Positions 9,310 to 17,468 of a DNA stretch of 64,000 nt are shown here, one piece after another. The stretch covers positions 62,001-126,000 of the forward strand of contig CATYOF010000003.1 in NCBI GenBank assembly GCA_958410215.1. The letters are read 5' to 3'. How positions within the stretch are numbered: position 1 is the stretch's first letter; each line of letters opens with the position of its first letter. Both the position numbers and the translations under genes were made by a program. Under the pieces are notes generated by a model. That model ran no database searches and was not told where the DNA came from. It worked only from the letters and a program-made list of their open reading frames with translations. The DNA comes from an uncultured Cryptobacterium sp. GTDB lineage: Bacteria > Actinomycetota > Coriobacteriia > Coriobacteriales > Eggerthellaceae.

Positions 9310-9598
9310 GTCGTTGCCTTGGCCTGCTTCTCGAGATTTTTTGAAACTAGTCTATGTACCCTACCATTGCGTGCTGTTTTGAAAAAGAACACACTTTGAT
9401 AAGCATTTGCGGTCACGATTAAGGCGACAAGAATCGAACCGATGAAGTGGAATTCCGTAAAGAAAACGTGCCACTGGTAAGTTTTTAGGAATTCGCCCGC
9501 AGGCGCTTGCGCCAAGAGAGAGAGGGGGGGGGTGAGCGTTCGTTGTGTGCTAGTGGTTTATTTTTCCTGTAGACACCGTCTTTGGACGAAAAGCTCCA

Positions 9599-9705
9599 TA
9601 ATGCAGGTCTTTTGGTTCGTTGAAGTTGGAAAAATTTGATTCGTTACTATTGTTTTAGCGTTGGTGACATGCAAAGTGACGAGTGAAATAGAAAGACCTG
9701 CATTA
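9599..9705. repeat. 14-bp perfect inverted repeat pair
   Basis: TAATGCAGGTCTTT at 9599-9612 is the exact reverse complement of 9692-9705, with 79 nt between the arms. The enclosed sequence codes for nothing recognisable. This may be the remnant of a small mobile element. Confidence 0.5.
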
Positions 9706-9748
9706 CGGGAAATATTGTCCAATTGTTGGTACGAATTTTAAAAAGATG

Positions 9749-9844
9749 CAGTGGACTAGCGTGACGAGCATACAGTATCTTAACGTGATGAATATACAGT
9801 GCTCTGATGCGATAAACATACAGTATCCTGACGCGATAAAAATG
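9749..9844. repeat. Four tandem 24-bp repeats
   Basis: Units at 9749-9772, 9773-9796, 9797-9820 and 9821-9844 all begin CAGT and share the pattern C-T-x-A-x-G-x-GA-x-A-x-A, ending in ATA or ATG; a fifth, degenerate CAGT start follows. The unit length is exact but the sequences have drifted. The array lies about 95 bp upstream of infA. On the minus strand it reads as an open frame with an 8-residue repeat. Confidence 0.75.
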
Positions 9845-9939
9845 CAGTGTGTAGAAAATATCAAACTTGCACAACAGGGTTAATTTTTGGTAACATACCC
9901 ATTTGTCGCTCGTCTACTTATTTGCCTGAAGGAGCAATT

Positions 9940-10158
9940 GTGGCAAAAGAAGATGCAATTGAATTAGAAGGAACAGTTCTTGAAGCTCTCCCAAACGCAA
10001 TGTTTAGGGTAGAACTTGAAAATGGGCACAAGATATTGGCCCATATCTCCGGAAAGATGCGAATGCACTATATCAAGATTCTCCCCGGAGATAAGGTTCA
10101 AGTTGAACTTTCGGTGTATGACTTGGACCGTGGTCGTATTACCTATCGTTATAAATAA
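9940..10158 (+). CDS. infA: Translation initiation factor IF-1
   Basis: A 72-residue OB-fold factor that occupies the ribosomal A site during initiation. The start is the GTG at 9940, preceded by GAAGGAG at 5-nt spacing; the longer in-frame reading upstream has no family similarity. Recognisable residues are [38 protein letters not shown] and [20 protein letters not shown], covering the full family length. It heads the infA-rpmJ-rpsM-rpsK-rpsD-rpoA-rplQ cluster. The 255-bp gap after it holds no gene. Confidence 0.97.
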   Translation: MAKEDAIELEGTVLEALPNAMFRVELENGHKILAHISGKMRMHYIKILPGDKVQVELSVYDLDRGRITYRYK

Positions 10159-10413
10159 GCGACATCACACTGCATTTCAGGACTTGAAATGTGGTGATTT
10201 TGTGTGCTCGCGTGTTAAGGAATCCAGGATTTCGCTCAAGTATTCAAACATCCTAGGAGTTCTTAGAAACGCAAGCAGTAAACATAAAAACAGTGGGTAA
10301 GCAGCAGTAAGCAACAACAAACAACAAGCAGCAAACAACCTACTACCAATCATCGCCTGCGGCTGGGCGTGGTAATAAAGAAATGGAACGCATTTACCGA
10401 AAGGAATTGAATT

Positions 10414-10527
10414 ATGAAGGTACGTCCTTCGGTCAAGAAAATGTGCGACAAGTGCAAGATTATCCGACGTCATGGCAAGGTTCTTGTAATTTGCGAGAAT
10501 CCTCGTCATAAGCAGCGTCAGGGTTAA
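10414..10527 (+). CDS. rpmJ: Ribosomal protein L36
   Basis: A 37-residue ribosomal protein beginning [19 protein letters not shown] and ending HKQRQG. The zinc-binding residues CDKC and the C-terminal Cys (ICENPRH) mark it as the zinc-binding form of L36. AAAGGA precedes the ATG. It lies 19 bp before rpsM, the standard position. Confidence 0.96.
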   Translation: MKVRPSVKKMCDKCKIIRRHGKVLVICENPRHKQRQG

Positions 10528-10546
10528 AGAGAAAGGGAATTAATTC

Positions 10547-10915
10547 ATGGCACGTCTCGTTGGTGTCGACCTTCCTCGCGACAAGCGCATTGAAGTCGGC
10601 TTGACCTACATTTACGGCATTGGCCTTACCACCTCCAAGAAGATCCTCGCAGAAACTGGCATTAATCCAGACACTCGCGTAAACGATCTGACTGAAGATG
10701 AACTTTCCAAGCTTCGTGACTATATTCAGCAGCACCTCACCACTGAAGGTGACCTCCATCGCGAAGTTTCTCAGAATATTAAGCGCCTCATGGAGATCGG
10801 TTGCTATCGTGGTCTGCGTCATCGTCGTGGCCTGCCCGTTCGCGGTCAGCGCACTCACACGAACGCTCGTACCCGCAAGGGTCCTCGTAAGCAAATCGGC
10901 GGCAAGAAGAAGTAG
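10547..10915 (+). CDS. rpsM: Ribosomal protein S13
   Basis: A 122-residue protein of the small-subunit head that contacts the large subunit and P-site tRNA. Typical segments are [13 protein letters not shown] at the N-terminus, [24 protein letters not shown] and the basic tail [12 protein letters not shown]. Full family length. GAAAGGGAA lies upstream of the ATG, and rpsK follows after 11 nt. Confidence 0.98.
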   Translation: MARLVGVDLPRDKRIEVGLTYIYGIGLTTSKKILAETGINPDTRVNDLTEDELSKLRDYIQQHLTTEGDLHREVSQNIKRLMEIGCYRGLRHRRGLPVRGQRTHTNARTRKGPRKQIGGKKK

Positions 10916-10926
10916 AGGTGTAACTA

Positions 10927-11325
10927 GTGGCAGCTAAGAAAAACGTCCGCACCCGCATCAAGCGTTCTGAACGTAAGAACATTGCTGTTGGCGCTGCGCA
11001 CATCAAATCCACTTTCAATAACACGATCGTTTCCATCACGGATCCTCAGGGCAATGTAATTTCCTGGCAGTCCGCTGGTACCGTAGGCTTCAAGGGCTCC
11101 CGTAAGTCCACGCCATTTGCAGCTCAGATGGCAGCAGAAGCAGCAGCTAAGACCGCTATGGAGCATGGCTTGAAGAAGGTTTCTGTATTCGTGAAGGGCC
11201 CCGGTTCTGGTCGCGAGACCGCTATCCGCTCCCTTCAGGCAGCAGGTCTTGAAGTAGCAAGCATCCAGGATTGCACCCCTATTCCGCACAACGGTTGCCG
11301 TCAGCGCAAGCGTCGTCGCGTCTAA
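10927..11325 (+). CDS. rpsK: Ribosomal protein S11
   Basis: A 132-residue platform protein of the 30S subunit. Typical segments are [37 protein letters not shown] and the tail [18 protein letters not shown]. It starts with GTG, preceded by AGAGGTG. It lies between rpsM and rpsD in the conserved order. Confidence 0.98.
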   Translation: MAAKKNVRTRIKRSERKNIAVGAAHIKSTFNNTIVSITDPQGNVISWQSAGTVGFKGSRKSTPFAAQMAAEAAAKTAMEHGLKKVSVFVKGPGSGRETAIRSLQAAGLEVASIQDCTPIPHNGCRQRKRRRV

Positions 11326-11344
11326 CTGAAAGGATCGATACATT

Positions 11345-11941
11345 ATGGCAATTAACAGGACTCCGGTTCTCAAGCGTTGTCGTCAGCTCGGTCTGGACCC
11401 TGCTGTTCTGGGTTACAGCAGCAAGAAGGAATCCAACCGTCAGCCTAAGCGTCGTCGCAAGGAATCTGAATATGGTATGCAGCTGCGCGAGAAGCAGAAG
11501 GCAAAGTTTGTTTATGGCGTTCTCGAAAAGCAGTTCCGTGGCTACTTCAAGCGTGCAAAGGCTATGCCTGGTGTTACCGGTGACAACCTTATGCAAATCC
11601 TTGAATCTCGCCTCGACAATGTAGTTTTCCGTCTTGGCTTTGCTAAGACTCGTAAAGAAGCTCGCCAGATTGTGACCCACGGTCACATTCACGTAAATGG
11701 TCGTCGCGTAGACATTCCTTCTTTCCGCGTACGTCCAGGCGATCTTGTTTCTGTTGCTCCTAAGGCTAAGGAACTTCTCGTAATTAAGAGCGCTCTCGTT
11801 TCTAATGAAGGTGTTCAGGTTCCTGCTTGGCTCGAGGTAGACATCGAAAAGCTTCAGGGTAGCGTTTTGACTCTTCCTGAGCGTGATCAGATTGATTTGG
11901 ATATCAACGAACAGCTTATCGTCGAGCTCTATTCTAAGTAA
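11345..11941 (+). CDS. rpsD: Ribosomal protein S4
   Basis: A 198-residue primary 16S rRNA-binding protein that starts 30S assembly. The N-terminal region has no zinc-type cysteine set (one Cys near residue 12 only), so it is the zinc-free form. The S4 RNA-binding domain is visible as LESRLDNVVFRLGFAKTRKEARQIV. The ending VELYSK is typical. In many bacteria S4 represses its own operon by binding a leader pseudoknot; nothing obvious marks such a site here. Confidence 0.97.
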   Translation: MAINRTPVLKRCRQLGLDPAVLGYSSKKESNRQPKRRRKESEYGMQLREKQKAKFVYGVLEKQFRGYFKRAKAMPGVTGDNLMQILESRLDNVVFRLGFAKTRKEARQIVTHGHIHVNGRRVDIPSFRVRPGDLVSVAPKAKELLVIKSALVSNEGVQVPAWLEVDIEKLQGSVLTLPERDQIDLDINEQLIVELYSK

Positions 11942-11978
11942 CGTACGCACTGCGGTTTATTAAGGAGGCTTATTCAAT

Positions 11979-12929
11979 ATGACAGAGTTCATGAGGCCGA
12001 CAGTAACGATCGAAGAGGTCAATGACACTATTGCCCGATTCGTCGTGGAGCCGCTGGAGCGTGGCTACGGTTACACCCTCGGTAATTGCATGCGTCGTGT
12101 TTTGCTGTCCTCTTTGGACGGCGCAAAGGCGACCGCAATTCAAATTGAAGGTGTTCAGCATGAGTTCACCACTGCTGAAGGTGTAATCGAGGACATTACC
12201 GATATCGTTTTGAATGTTAAGGGCCTGGTTTTCAGCGCCCTTAACTCCGACATCACCGAAGCTACGGCTCATGTGCATGCTGAAGGTCCTTGCACGGTGA
12301 CGGGTGCTGATCTTGAGGTTCCTACGGAATTCACTCTGATCAACCCTGATCATGTGATTGCAACGGTTGCTGACGGCGGCACGCTTGATATGACCATCCG
12401 CATCGGTGTTGGTCGTGGCTATGTGTCTGCAGAGCGCAACAAGCGTACGGAAGATCCAATCGGCATTATTCATGTTGATTCTTTGTTCTCGCCTGTACGT
12501 CGCTGCTCGATGAGCGTTTCCGATACGCGTGTTGGTCAGCGTACTGACTATGACGAACTTACCTTGGAGGTGGAAACCGACGGTTCCATCAATCCAACGG
12601 AAGCGGTTTGCAGCGCTGCAAACATCATCAACCAGTACATGGGCGCATTCTTGATGCTCGACGAAGTCGAAGAAGACGAAGATGGAGAAGTAGTATCTAT
12701 CTTTGCACCTGAAAACCAGGAAACCAACGCTGAACTTGATAAGCAGATTGAAGACTTGGATCTTTCCGTTCGCTCTTACAACTGCTTGAAGCGTGCAGGT
12801 ATTCACTCTGTTCGTCAGTTGGTTGAATACTCTGAAAACGACTTGCTCAACATTAGGAACTTTGGCGCGAAGTCCATCGAAGAAGTGAAGGACAAGCTCA
12901 TTTCTATGGACCTCAATTTGAAGCAATAG
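11979..12929 (+). CDS. rpoA: RNA polymerase alpha subunit
   Basis: A 316-residue assembly subunit of RNA polymerase. The N-terminal dimerisation domain shows FVVEPLERGYGYTLGNCMRRVLLSSL, VEGVxHEF-type and VGRGYVSAERN segments. The C-terminal domain, which binds UP elements and activators, shows IEDLDLSVRSYNCLKRAGIH, NLRNFGAKS-type and SIEEVKDKL segments. TAAGGAGG precedes the ATG. It lies between rpsD and rplQ. Confidence 0.98.
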   Translation: MTEFMRPTVTIEEVNDTIARFVVEPLERGYGYTLGNCMRRVLLSSLDGAKATAIQIEGVQHEFTTAEGVIEDITDIVLNVKGLVFSALNSDITEATAHVHAEGPCTVTGADLEVPTEFTLINPDHVIATVADGGTLDMTIRIGVGRGYVSAERNKRTEDPIGIIHVDSLFSPVRRCSMSVSDTRVGQRTDYDELTLEVETDGSINPTEAVCSAANIINQYMGAFLMLDEVEEDEDGEVVSIFAPENQETNAELDKQIEDLDLSVRSYNCLKRAGIHSVRQLVEYSENDLLNIRNFGAKSIEEVKDKLISMDLNLKQ

Positions 12930-12939
12930 GAGATATAAG

Positions 12940-13545
12940 ATGAGGCATTACAAGAAGGGGCGTAAGCTTGGCACCGATGCCAGCCACACCAAGGCAATGA
13001 AGAAGAGCCTGGTATGTGCGCTGTTCACCAACGACCGCATCAAGACGGTTGAGGCTCGCGCTAAGGAAATTCGCCCTGATGTAGATAAGATCATCACCTG
13101 GGCAAAGAAGGGCGACCTCCATTCTCGTCGTCTTGCAATTGCTGCTCTTGGTGACAAGGAATTGGTACGCGAGGTATTTGAAAAGGTTGCTCAGGGTCAG
13201 TTCGCTGATCGTCAGGGTGGCTACACTCGCATTCTGAAGCTTGGCAATCGTAAGGGCGACAATGCTTCTATGGTAATCATGGAGCTTTGCACCGAGCCAG
13301 TTCAGAAGAAAGAAAAGGCAGAAAAGCCTGCTGAAAAGAAGGCAACCAAGAAGGCAGAAGCTAAAGAAGCAGCTGCCGAATTGAAGGCCGAAGAGGAAGA
13401 AGTAAAAGCTGAAGCTGAAGAAGCAGTAGAAGAAGCTGACGCCAAGGGCGACGAAGAAGCTGCTGCAGAGGCTGCTGAGGTAGCTGAAAAGGCAGAAGAA
13501 GCTGCTGAAGATTCCGACAAGGAAGAAGCTAAAGCAGAAAAGTAG
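12940..13545 (+). CDS. rplQ: Ribosomal protein L17 with long acidic C-terminal extension
   Basis: The first ~120 residues are a normal L17 (RHYKKGRKLGTDASHTKAM, then RLAIAALGDKELVREVFE and GGYTRILKLGNRKGDNA). About 80 further residues made almost only of A, E, K and D follow, beginning EKAEKPAEKKATKKAEAKE, giving 201 residues against the usual 115-130. The tail is in frame and ends at a normal stop. Such alanine/lysine/glutamate tails occur on L17 in some Actinobacteria; its role here is unknown, perhaps nucleic-acid or protein contact at the ribosome surface. Confidence 0.95.
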   Translation: MRHYKKGRKLGTDASHTKAMKKSLVCALFTNDRIKTVEARAKEIRPDVDKIITWAKKGDLHSRRLAIAALGDKELVREVFEKVAQGQFADRQGGYTRILKLGNRKGDNASMVIMELCTEPVQKKEKAEKPAEKKATKKAEAKEAAAELKAEEEEVKAEAEEAVEEADAKGDEEAAAEAAEVAEKAEEAAEDSDKEEAKAEK

Positions 13546-13614
13546 TAATTTTGTGTAGACTACTTTAAGTAAAATACTTCATCTGGGCTTATTGGTCTTT
13601 CTGATGAAACGAAA

Positions 13615-13645
13615 AAAGAACCTCGGATATTCCGGGGTTCTTTTA
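13615..13645 (+). terminator. Terminator after rplQ
   Basis: AAAGAACCTCGG pairs with CCGGGGTTCTTT around an ATATT loop, followed by further T. The core ACCTCGG-ATATT-CCGGGGT is identical to that of the hairpin at 19004-19046. Confidence 0.88.
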
Positions 13646-13689
13646 CTTTACAATACGTTTGTTTACAAAGAAATTACACCAATATATTC

Positions 13690-13903
13690 GATAGAGGCCG
13701 CTTGTAGGTATTCTCGTTGTGGGTTGGGCGAATCACCTTTACCGCAACAAGGAGAAGGCCGCAAGCCGAAAGGGTAGAGTTGTGATTCGGGCTTTGCTCT
13801 TGGGACGGCGGAGAACATCCGTCGTACTGTCACAGTATTGTGGAGAGCTATCATGACGCTATAGTTGGCAGCCATGGAAGGCCTCTTCTGTGGCTGCCTT
13901 TTT
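13690..13903 (+). promoter_or_regulatory. Riboswitch-like leader with intrinsic terminator upstream of the glycyl radical enzyme
   Basis: Several helices are visible. CGAATCAC (13729-13736) pairs with GTGATTCG (13782-13789), continued by CTTTACC (13737-13743) with GGTAGAG (13773-13779), enclosing a small GGC/GCC hairpin. GACGG (13804-13808) pairs with CCGTC (13819-13823). A strong terminator follows (GGCAGCCA at 13867-13874 with 13891-13898, then TTTTT). The enzyme's ribosome site lies only 8 nt beyond the T-run, the layout of a transcription-attenuating riboswitch. I could not match it to a known class. Confidence 0.55.
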
Positions 13904-13926
13904 GTTGTTATGGAGGAAAGCAACCA

Positions 13927-16302
13927 ATGCGCACACCAAGAATAGAACGAATGCGAGAGCGCTACTTTAATACCATTCCTTCTATCACTTCAGAACGACT
14001 TGTTTTAGCGACAGAGGCCTATCAAAAATTTGCTGGTGATGCGGTTCCTGTATTTCGCGCTAAGGTTGTGAAATACATTATGGAGCGCATGACAACGCTT
14101 ATCTTTGATGATGAACTTATCGTAGGTACCGCAACAAACGCCTACAGGGGCGCAAATCTTCATCCGGAATTTCAGTCCAGTTCATGGTACTTAAGCGATT
14201 TGGATGAATTTTCTACGCGCAGCAAAGACCCGTATTACATTTCCCCGGAAGATAAAGAAATTATTCGTAAGACTCTTCCCTATTGGGAAGGCAAGTCGAT
14301 GGAAGATTATGCCGATCAGGTCATGCCTGCCTACATTCAAGAACTTGAGGCGGACGATGTATTGTGTGTAGGTCTTGAAAACGGCGTTTCAGGAGAAACA
14401 ACCTGTGATCACGAAAAAATATTGCGAGTTGGACTTCGTGGCTACATTGAAGAATGTAAGCGTAATATAGCGAATACTCTTCCCCAAACTAAAGAAGAAG
14501 CCGCAAAAGTTGATTTTTGGAATGCCTGCATTATTCAATGCGAAGGCTTAATTACCTATGCCCATCGTATGGCTGAAGAGGCACTCCGTCTGGCAAATGA
14601 ATGTAAAGATGAACAACGCAAGCAGGAATTGTTAGCTATAGCGCATAACTGCCAGGTGGTTCCGGAAAATCCACCACAAACGTTTTATCAAGCTTTGCAA
14701 ATGGTGTGGTTTGTACACGTATATTTCCATATCGAAGTGTGCACGACCGCTTGCGGTTTTGGCCGTTTCGATCAGTACATGTGGCCTTTCTATAAAAAAG
14801 ATGTACTGGATGAAAAAACTATTACACGCGAACAAGCGCTTGAAATGCTTGAATGCTTATACCTTAAAAGCTGTGAGGTGTATGAAGTCCGCGACAATTG
14901 GTACGCTACGGCTTTCGCGGGATATCCCATGTGGCAAATTCTTGTAGTGGGTGGTCAAACCCGCGAAGGAAAAGACGCTTCGAATGATTTGTCGTTGCTT
15001 TGCCTGCAGGCAGCCGATGAACTCCAGACAACCCAGCCTGTAATGGCGCTGCGTGTGTGCGAGGATACTCCACGTGAACTTATCCGCTTTGGTTGCAAGA
15101 TGGTTCAAGAAGGCCAAGCAAACCCAGGCTTTTTCAATGATGAAACCGCCATCAAGATGGCCCTTGGCAAAGGCGGAACCTTAGAAGAAGCGCGCGATTG
15201 GACTATTGTGGGCTGCATTCAGGCTGGTCCTGGCGGTGGCGGAACCGATGGTTCTCCCGATGCGGGTTATGTCAATATGGGCAAAATGGTGGAATTTGTT
15301 CTGCATAACGGAGTAGATCCTGCCACCGGGAAAACTCTGGGTTTGCAAACAGGGGATCCACGTGAATTTAAAACAATCGAAGAATTCAAGGATGCGCTGA
15401 AAAAGCAGATTCTCCATGCGTATGACCAAATTCGCATAGGTTACAACCTCATGCAAAGCATTCACATGAATCGTTATCCGGTAATTTTTGCTTCTATGGT
15501 TACGGCAGGATGCGTTGAGCGCGGCAAGTCAGTGCAAGAAGGTGGCGCTAATTATTCGACCTGTGGCTTGTATGTAACGGGTGCTGCAAACTTGGCGGAC
15601 TGTATTGCGGCGGTGGAAAAATGCGTATTCGAAGACCATGATCTTACGATGGATGAACTTATTGCTGCTTGCGATAGCAACTTTGAAGGTCAGGAACGTT
15701 TGCGTCAGCTTCTTTTGAATAAGCCAGAAAAATATGGCAACAACCAAGAACATGTGGATAGCATTTACCGCGAAATGATGCATTTTGTTGCCGACAATGT
15801 ACAAAAGTGGCCTGATGCACGTGGCGGGCATTACGCTTTTGGCATCGATTCGCAAACGATGAATATCCCTCACGGTAAGGTAGTAGGTGCCCTTCCCGAT
15901 GGACGTTTGGCTGGCGAGCCTTTATGTGATGCATCGTCTCCTATGATGGGGCGTGATGTTCATGGTCCTACGTCAACGGTACGCTCGGTTGCTGCTATTG
16001 ATCAGCCCGATTTGCAGGAAGGGGCGCTTTTTAATTTGCGTTTTGACCCGAAGGGCGTGCAAGGTGAAAAGGGTCGTGACATCATAGAGGGCGTTATTAA
16101 AACCTTCTTCCAAGAGGGTGGAGAGCATATACAGATTAACGTAGTTGACAACGAAACCCTTAAAAAAGCCCAGGTAGAACCTGAAAAATATCGAGGTCTT
16201 ATGGTTCGCGTGGCGGGGTATATGGCCTACTTTACCGAGCTTGATAAAAGTGCTCAAGATACCATTATTCGTCGCACTGCTCATCTATCGCAAAGTGCTT
16301 AA
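13927..16302 (+). CDS. Glycyl radical enzyme (pyruvate formate-lyase-like superfamily), substrate unknown
   Basis: A 791-residue oxygen-sensitive radical enzyme. The glycyl radical loop is RVAGYMAYF, with the radical Gly at residue 764. The active-site Cys loop is WTIVGCIQAGPGGGG, with the thiyl Cys at residue 430. In the well-studied dehydratases and lyases of the family (glycerol, choline, hydroxyproline) the motif is GCxE; here the base position is Gln432. It is not a true pyruvate formate-lyase, which has adjacent cysteines. The start is the ATG at 13927, after GGAGG; an upstream in-frame start would run through the terminator. The gene is followed after 13 nt by its activase and then by a transporter, suggesting a catabolic module. 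Confidence 0.93.
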   Translation: MRTPRIERMRERYFNTIPSITSERLVLATEAYQKFAGDAVPVFRAKVVKYIMERMTTLIFDDELIVGTATNAYRGANLHPEFQSSSWYLSDLDEFSTRSKDPYYISPEDKEIIRKTLPYWEGKSMEDYADQVMPAYIQELEADDVLCVGLENGVSGETTCDHEKILRVGLRGYIEECKRNIANTLPQTKEEAAKVDFWNACIIQCEGLITYAHRMAEEALRLANECKDEQRKQELLAIAHNCQVVPENPPQTFYQALQMVWFVHVYFHIEVCTTACGFGRFDQYMWPFYKKDVLDEKTITREQALEMLECLYLKSCEVYEVRDNWYATAFAGYPMWQILVVGGQTREGKDASNDLSLLCLQAADELQTTQPVMALRVCEDTPRELIRFGCKMVQEGQANPGFFNDETAIKMALGKGGTLEEARDWTIVGCIQAGPGGGGTDGSPDAGYVNMGKMVEFVLHNGVDPATGKTLGLQTGDPREFKTIEEFKDALKKQILHAYDQIRIGYNLMQSIHMNRYPVIFASMVTAGCVERGKSVQEGGANYSTCGLYVTGAANLADCIAAVEKCVFEDHDLTMDELIAACDSNFEGQERLRQLLLNKPEKYGNNQEHVDSIYREMMHFVADNVQKWPDARGGHYAFGIDSQTMNIPHGKVVGALPDGRLAGEPLCDASSPMMGRDVHGPTSTVRSVAAIDQPDLQEGALFNLRFDPKGVQGEKGRDIIEGVIKTFFQEGGEHIQINVVDNETLKKAQVEPEKYRGLMVRVAGYMAYFTELDKSAQDTIIRRTAHLSQSA

Positions 16303-16315
16303 GGAAAGGTAAAGC

Positions 16316-17344
16316 GTGAGCGATAGAGTAAGTGATTCGGTAAATGATACTGCGAGCAACGCGGCAAATGCCGTGGCAGGTGACGCGGTAAGCAACATTG
16401 CAGGCGATGCATCCCTAGAACCGCAGCGAGTTTTAGTGGGCAATATTCAAAAATTTTCGGTTGAAGACGGTCCGGGAATTCGTACAACTATTTTCTTAAA
16501 AGGCTGCCCGCTGTCATGCAAATGGTGTCATAATCCAGAACTCATCAATCCCAATCAGCAGCTTATTCAGTCGCCTACAAACTGCATCAGATGTGGGTGT
16601 TGTATTGAGGTGTGTCCGAACCAGGCTATCTCTCCCGATGAAGAGCGTGGCGTAGCAATAGACTGGGACAAGTGCGATGGGTGCCTGGAATGTGTGAACG
16701 TTTGCTATGCGCAAGCCCTACGTGGGGTTGCCAAGCCGATGAGCGTTGACGAAATATTGGCTATCGCCGAACAGGACAAAGGCTTCTACGACAATACGGG
16801 TGGCGGCATCACTATAAGTGGTGGCGAACTGTTGTTGCATACATCCTTTGTTTCGGAGCTTATTGATAAGGCAACATCGAAGGGTATTTCAGCTTGTCTT
16901 GACACCTGCGGTTTCGGCAAAAGGGAAGACTTGCTTGCGCTTGCGCGAAAACCTAGCGTAACCACCATTCTGTACGATTTGAAAAGTATCGATCCCGTTA
17001 TACATAAGGAATTTACGGGCGTGGATAACAAGCATATTCTTGCCAACTTGAAGGCACTTGCACAAGAAAAAGAATGTCTAGCCAAGGTGATCGTTCGCAT
17101 GCCGCTTATAAAGGGTGTCAACGATTCGCAAGAACAGATTGAGCGCGTTGGAGCCTATTTGTGTGATTTAGGCATTGAGCGCATAGATCTTCTCCCGTAT
17201 CACGGACTCGGCATTCAAAAACAACGAAATATCGGGGGATTTCAAGAAGAATTCGAAGCACCAAGCGATGAGCGAATAGAAGAAATTCGCACCTATTTTG
17301 AGCATACTCTGCAAAGGCAGGTAGGCATATTAGGACAAGTGTGA
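16316..17344 (+). CDS. Glycyl radical enzyme activating enzyme (radical SAM)
   Basis: A 342-residue radical SAM protein that installs the glycyl radical on the upstream enzyme. The radical SAM cluster is GCPLSCKWC (CxxxCxxC). It is followed by a ferredoxin-like insert with two more 4Fe-4S sets (CIRCGCCIEVCP and CDGCLECVNVC), as in activases of dehydratase-type members. SAM binding is marked by GGGITISGGE. The first ~45 residues are an odd Asn/Ala/Ser/Asp-rich repeat-like segment before the usual start at VGNIQKFSVEDGPGIRT. It starts with GTG after GGAAAGG. Confidence 0.95.
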   Translation: MSDRVSDSVNDTASNAANAVAGDAVSNIAGDASLEPQRVLVGNIQKFSVEDGPGIRTTIFLKGCPLSCKWCHNPELINPNQQLIQSPTNCIRCGCCIEVCPNQAISPDEERGVAIDWDKCDGCLECVNVCYAQALRGVAKPMSVDEILAIAEQDKGFYDNTGGGITISGGELLLHTSFVSELIDKATSKGISACLDTCGFGKREDLLALARKPSVTTILYDLKSIDPVIHKEFTGVDNKHILANLKALAQEKECLAKVIVRMPLIKGVNDSQEQIERVGAYLCDLGIERIDLLPYHGLGIQKQRNIGGFQEEFEAPSDERIEEIRTYFEHTLQRQVGILGQV

Positions 17345-17468
17345 TCGTAGGGCTTAACGATTGCCAAAACTGAGAGGAAAAGTTAGTCAATAGTAGTGGT
17401 GGCACATCGAAAAGCCTTTGAGAATACCTGTTCAAGGGAAGGTAATCAGTTTTAGTTAGGAGAAAAGA

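Noticed and set aside
9303..9515. 70-codon minus-strand frame with one hydrophobic segment
   Set aside because: Starts with TTG right after the C9/(CT)n run, no ribosome site and no family; at most a gene remnant.
9749..9844. CRISPR array
   Set aside because: Units are contiguous with no spacers and no cas genes lie nearby.
9647..9874. 75-codon minus-strand frame across the 24-bp repeats
   Set aside because: Openness can follow from repeat length being a multiple of 3; no start signal. Kept only as an aside to the repeat finding.
11970..12926. 318-codon minus-strand frame opposite rpoA
   Set aside because: Shadow of rpoA; no ribosome site and no recognisable domain.
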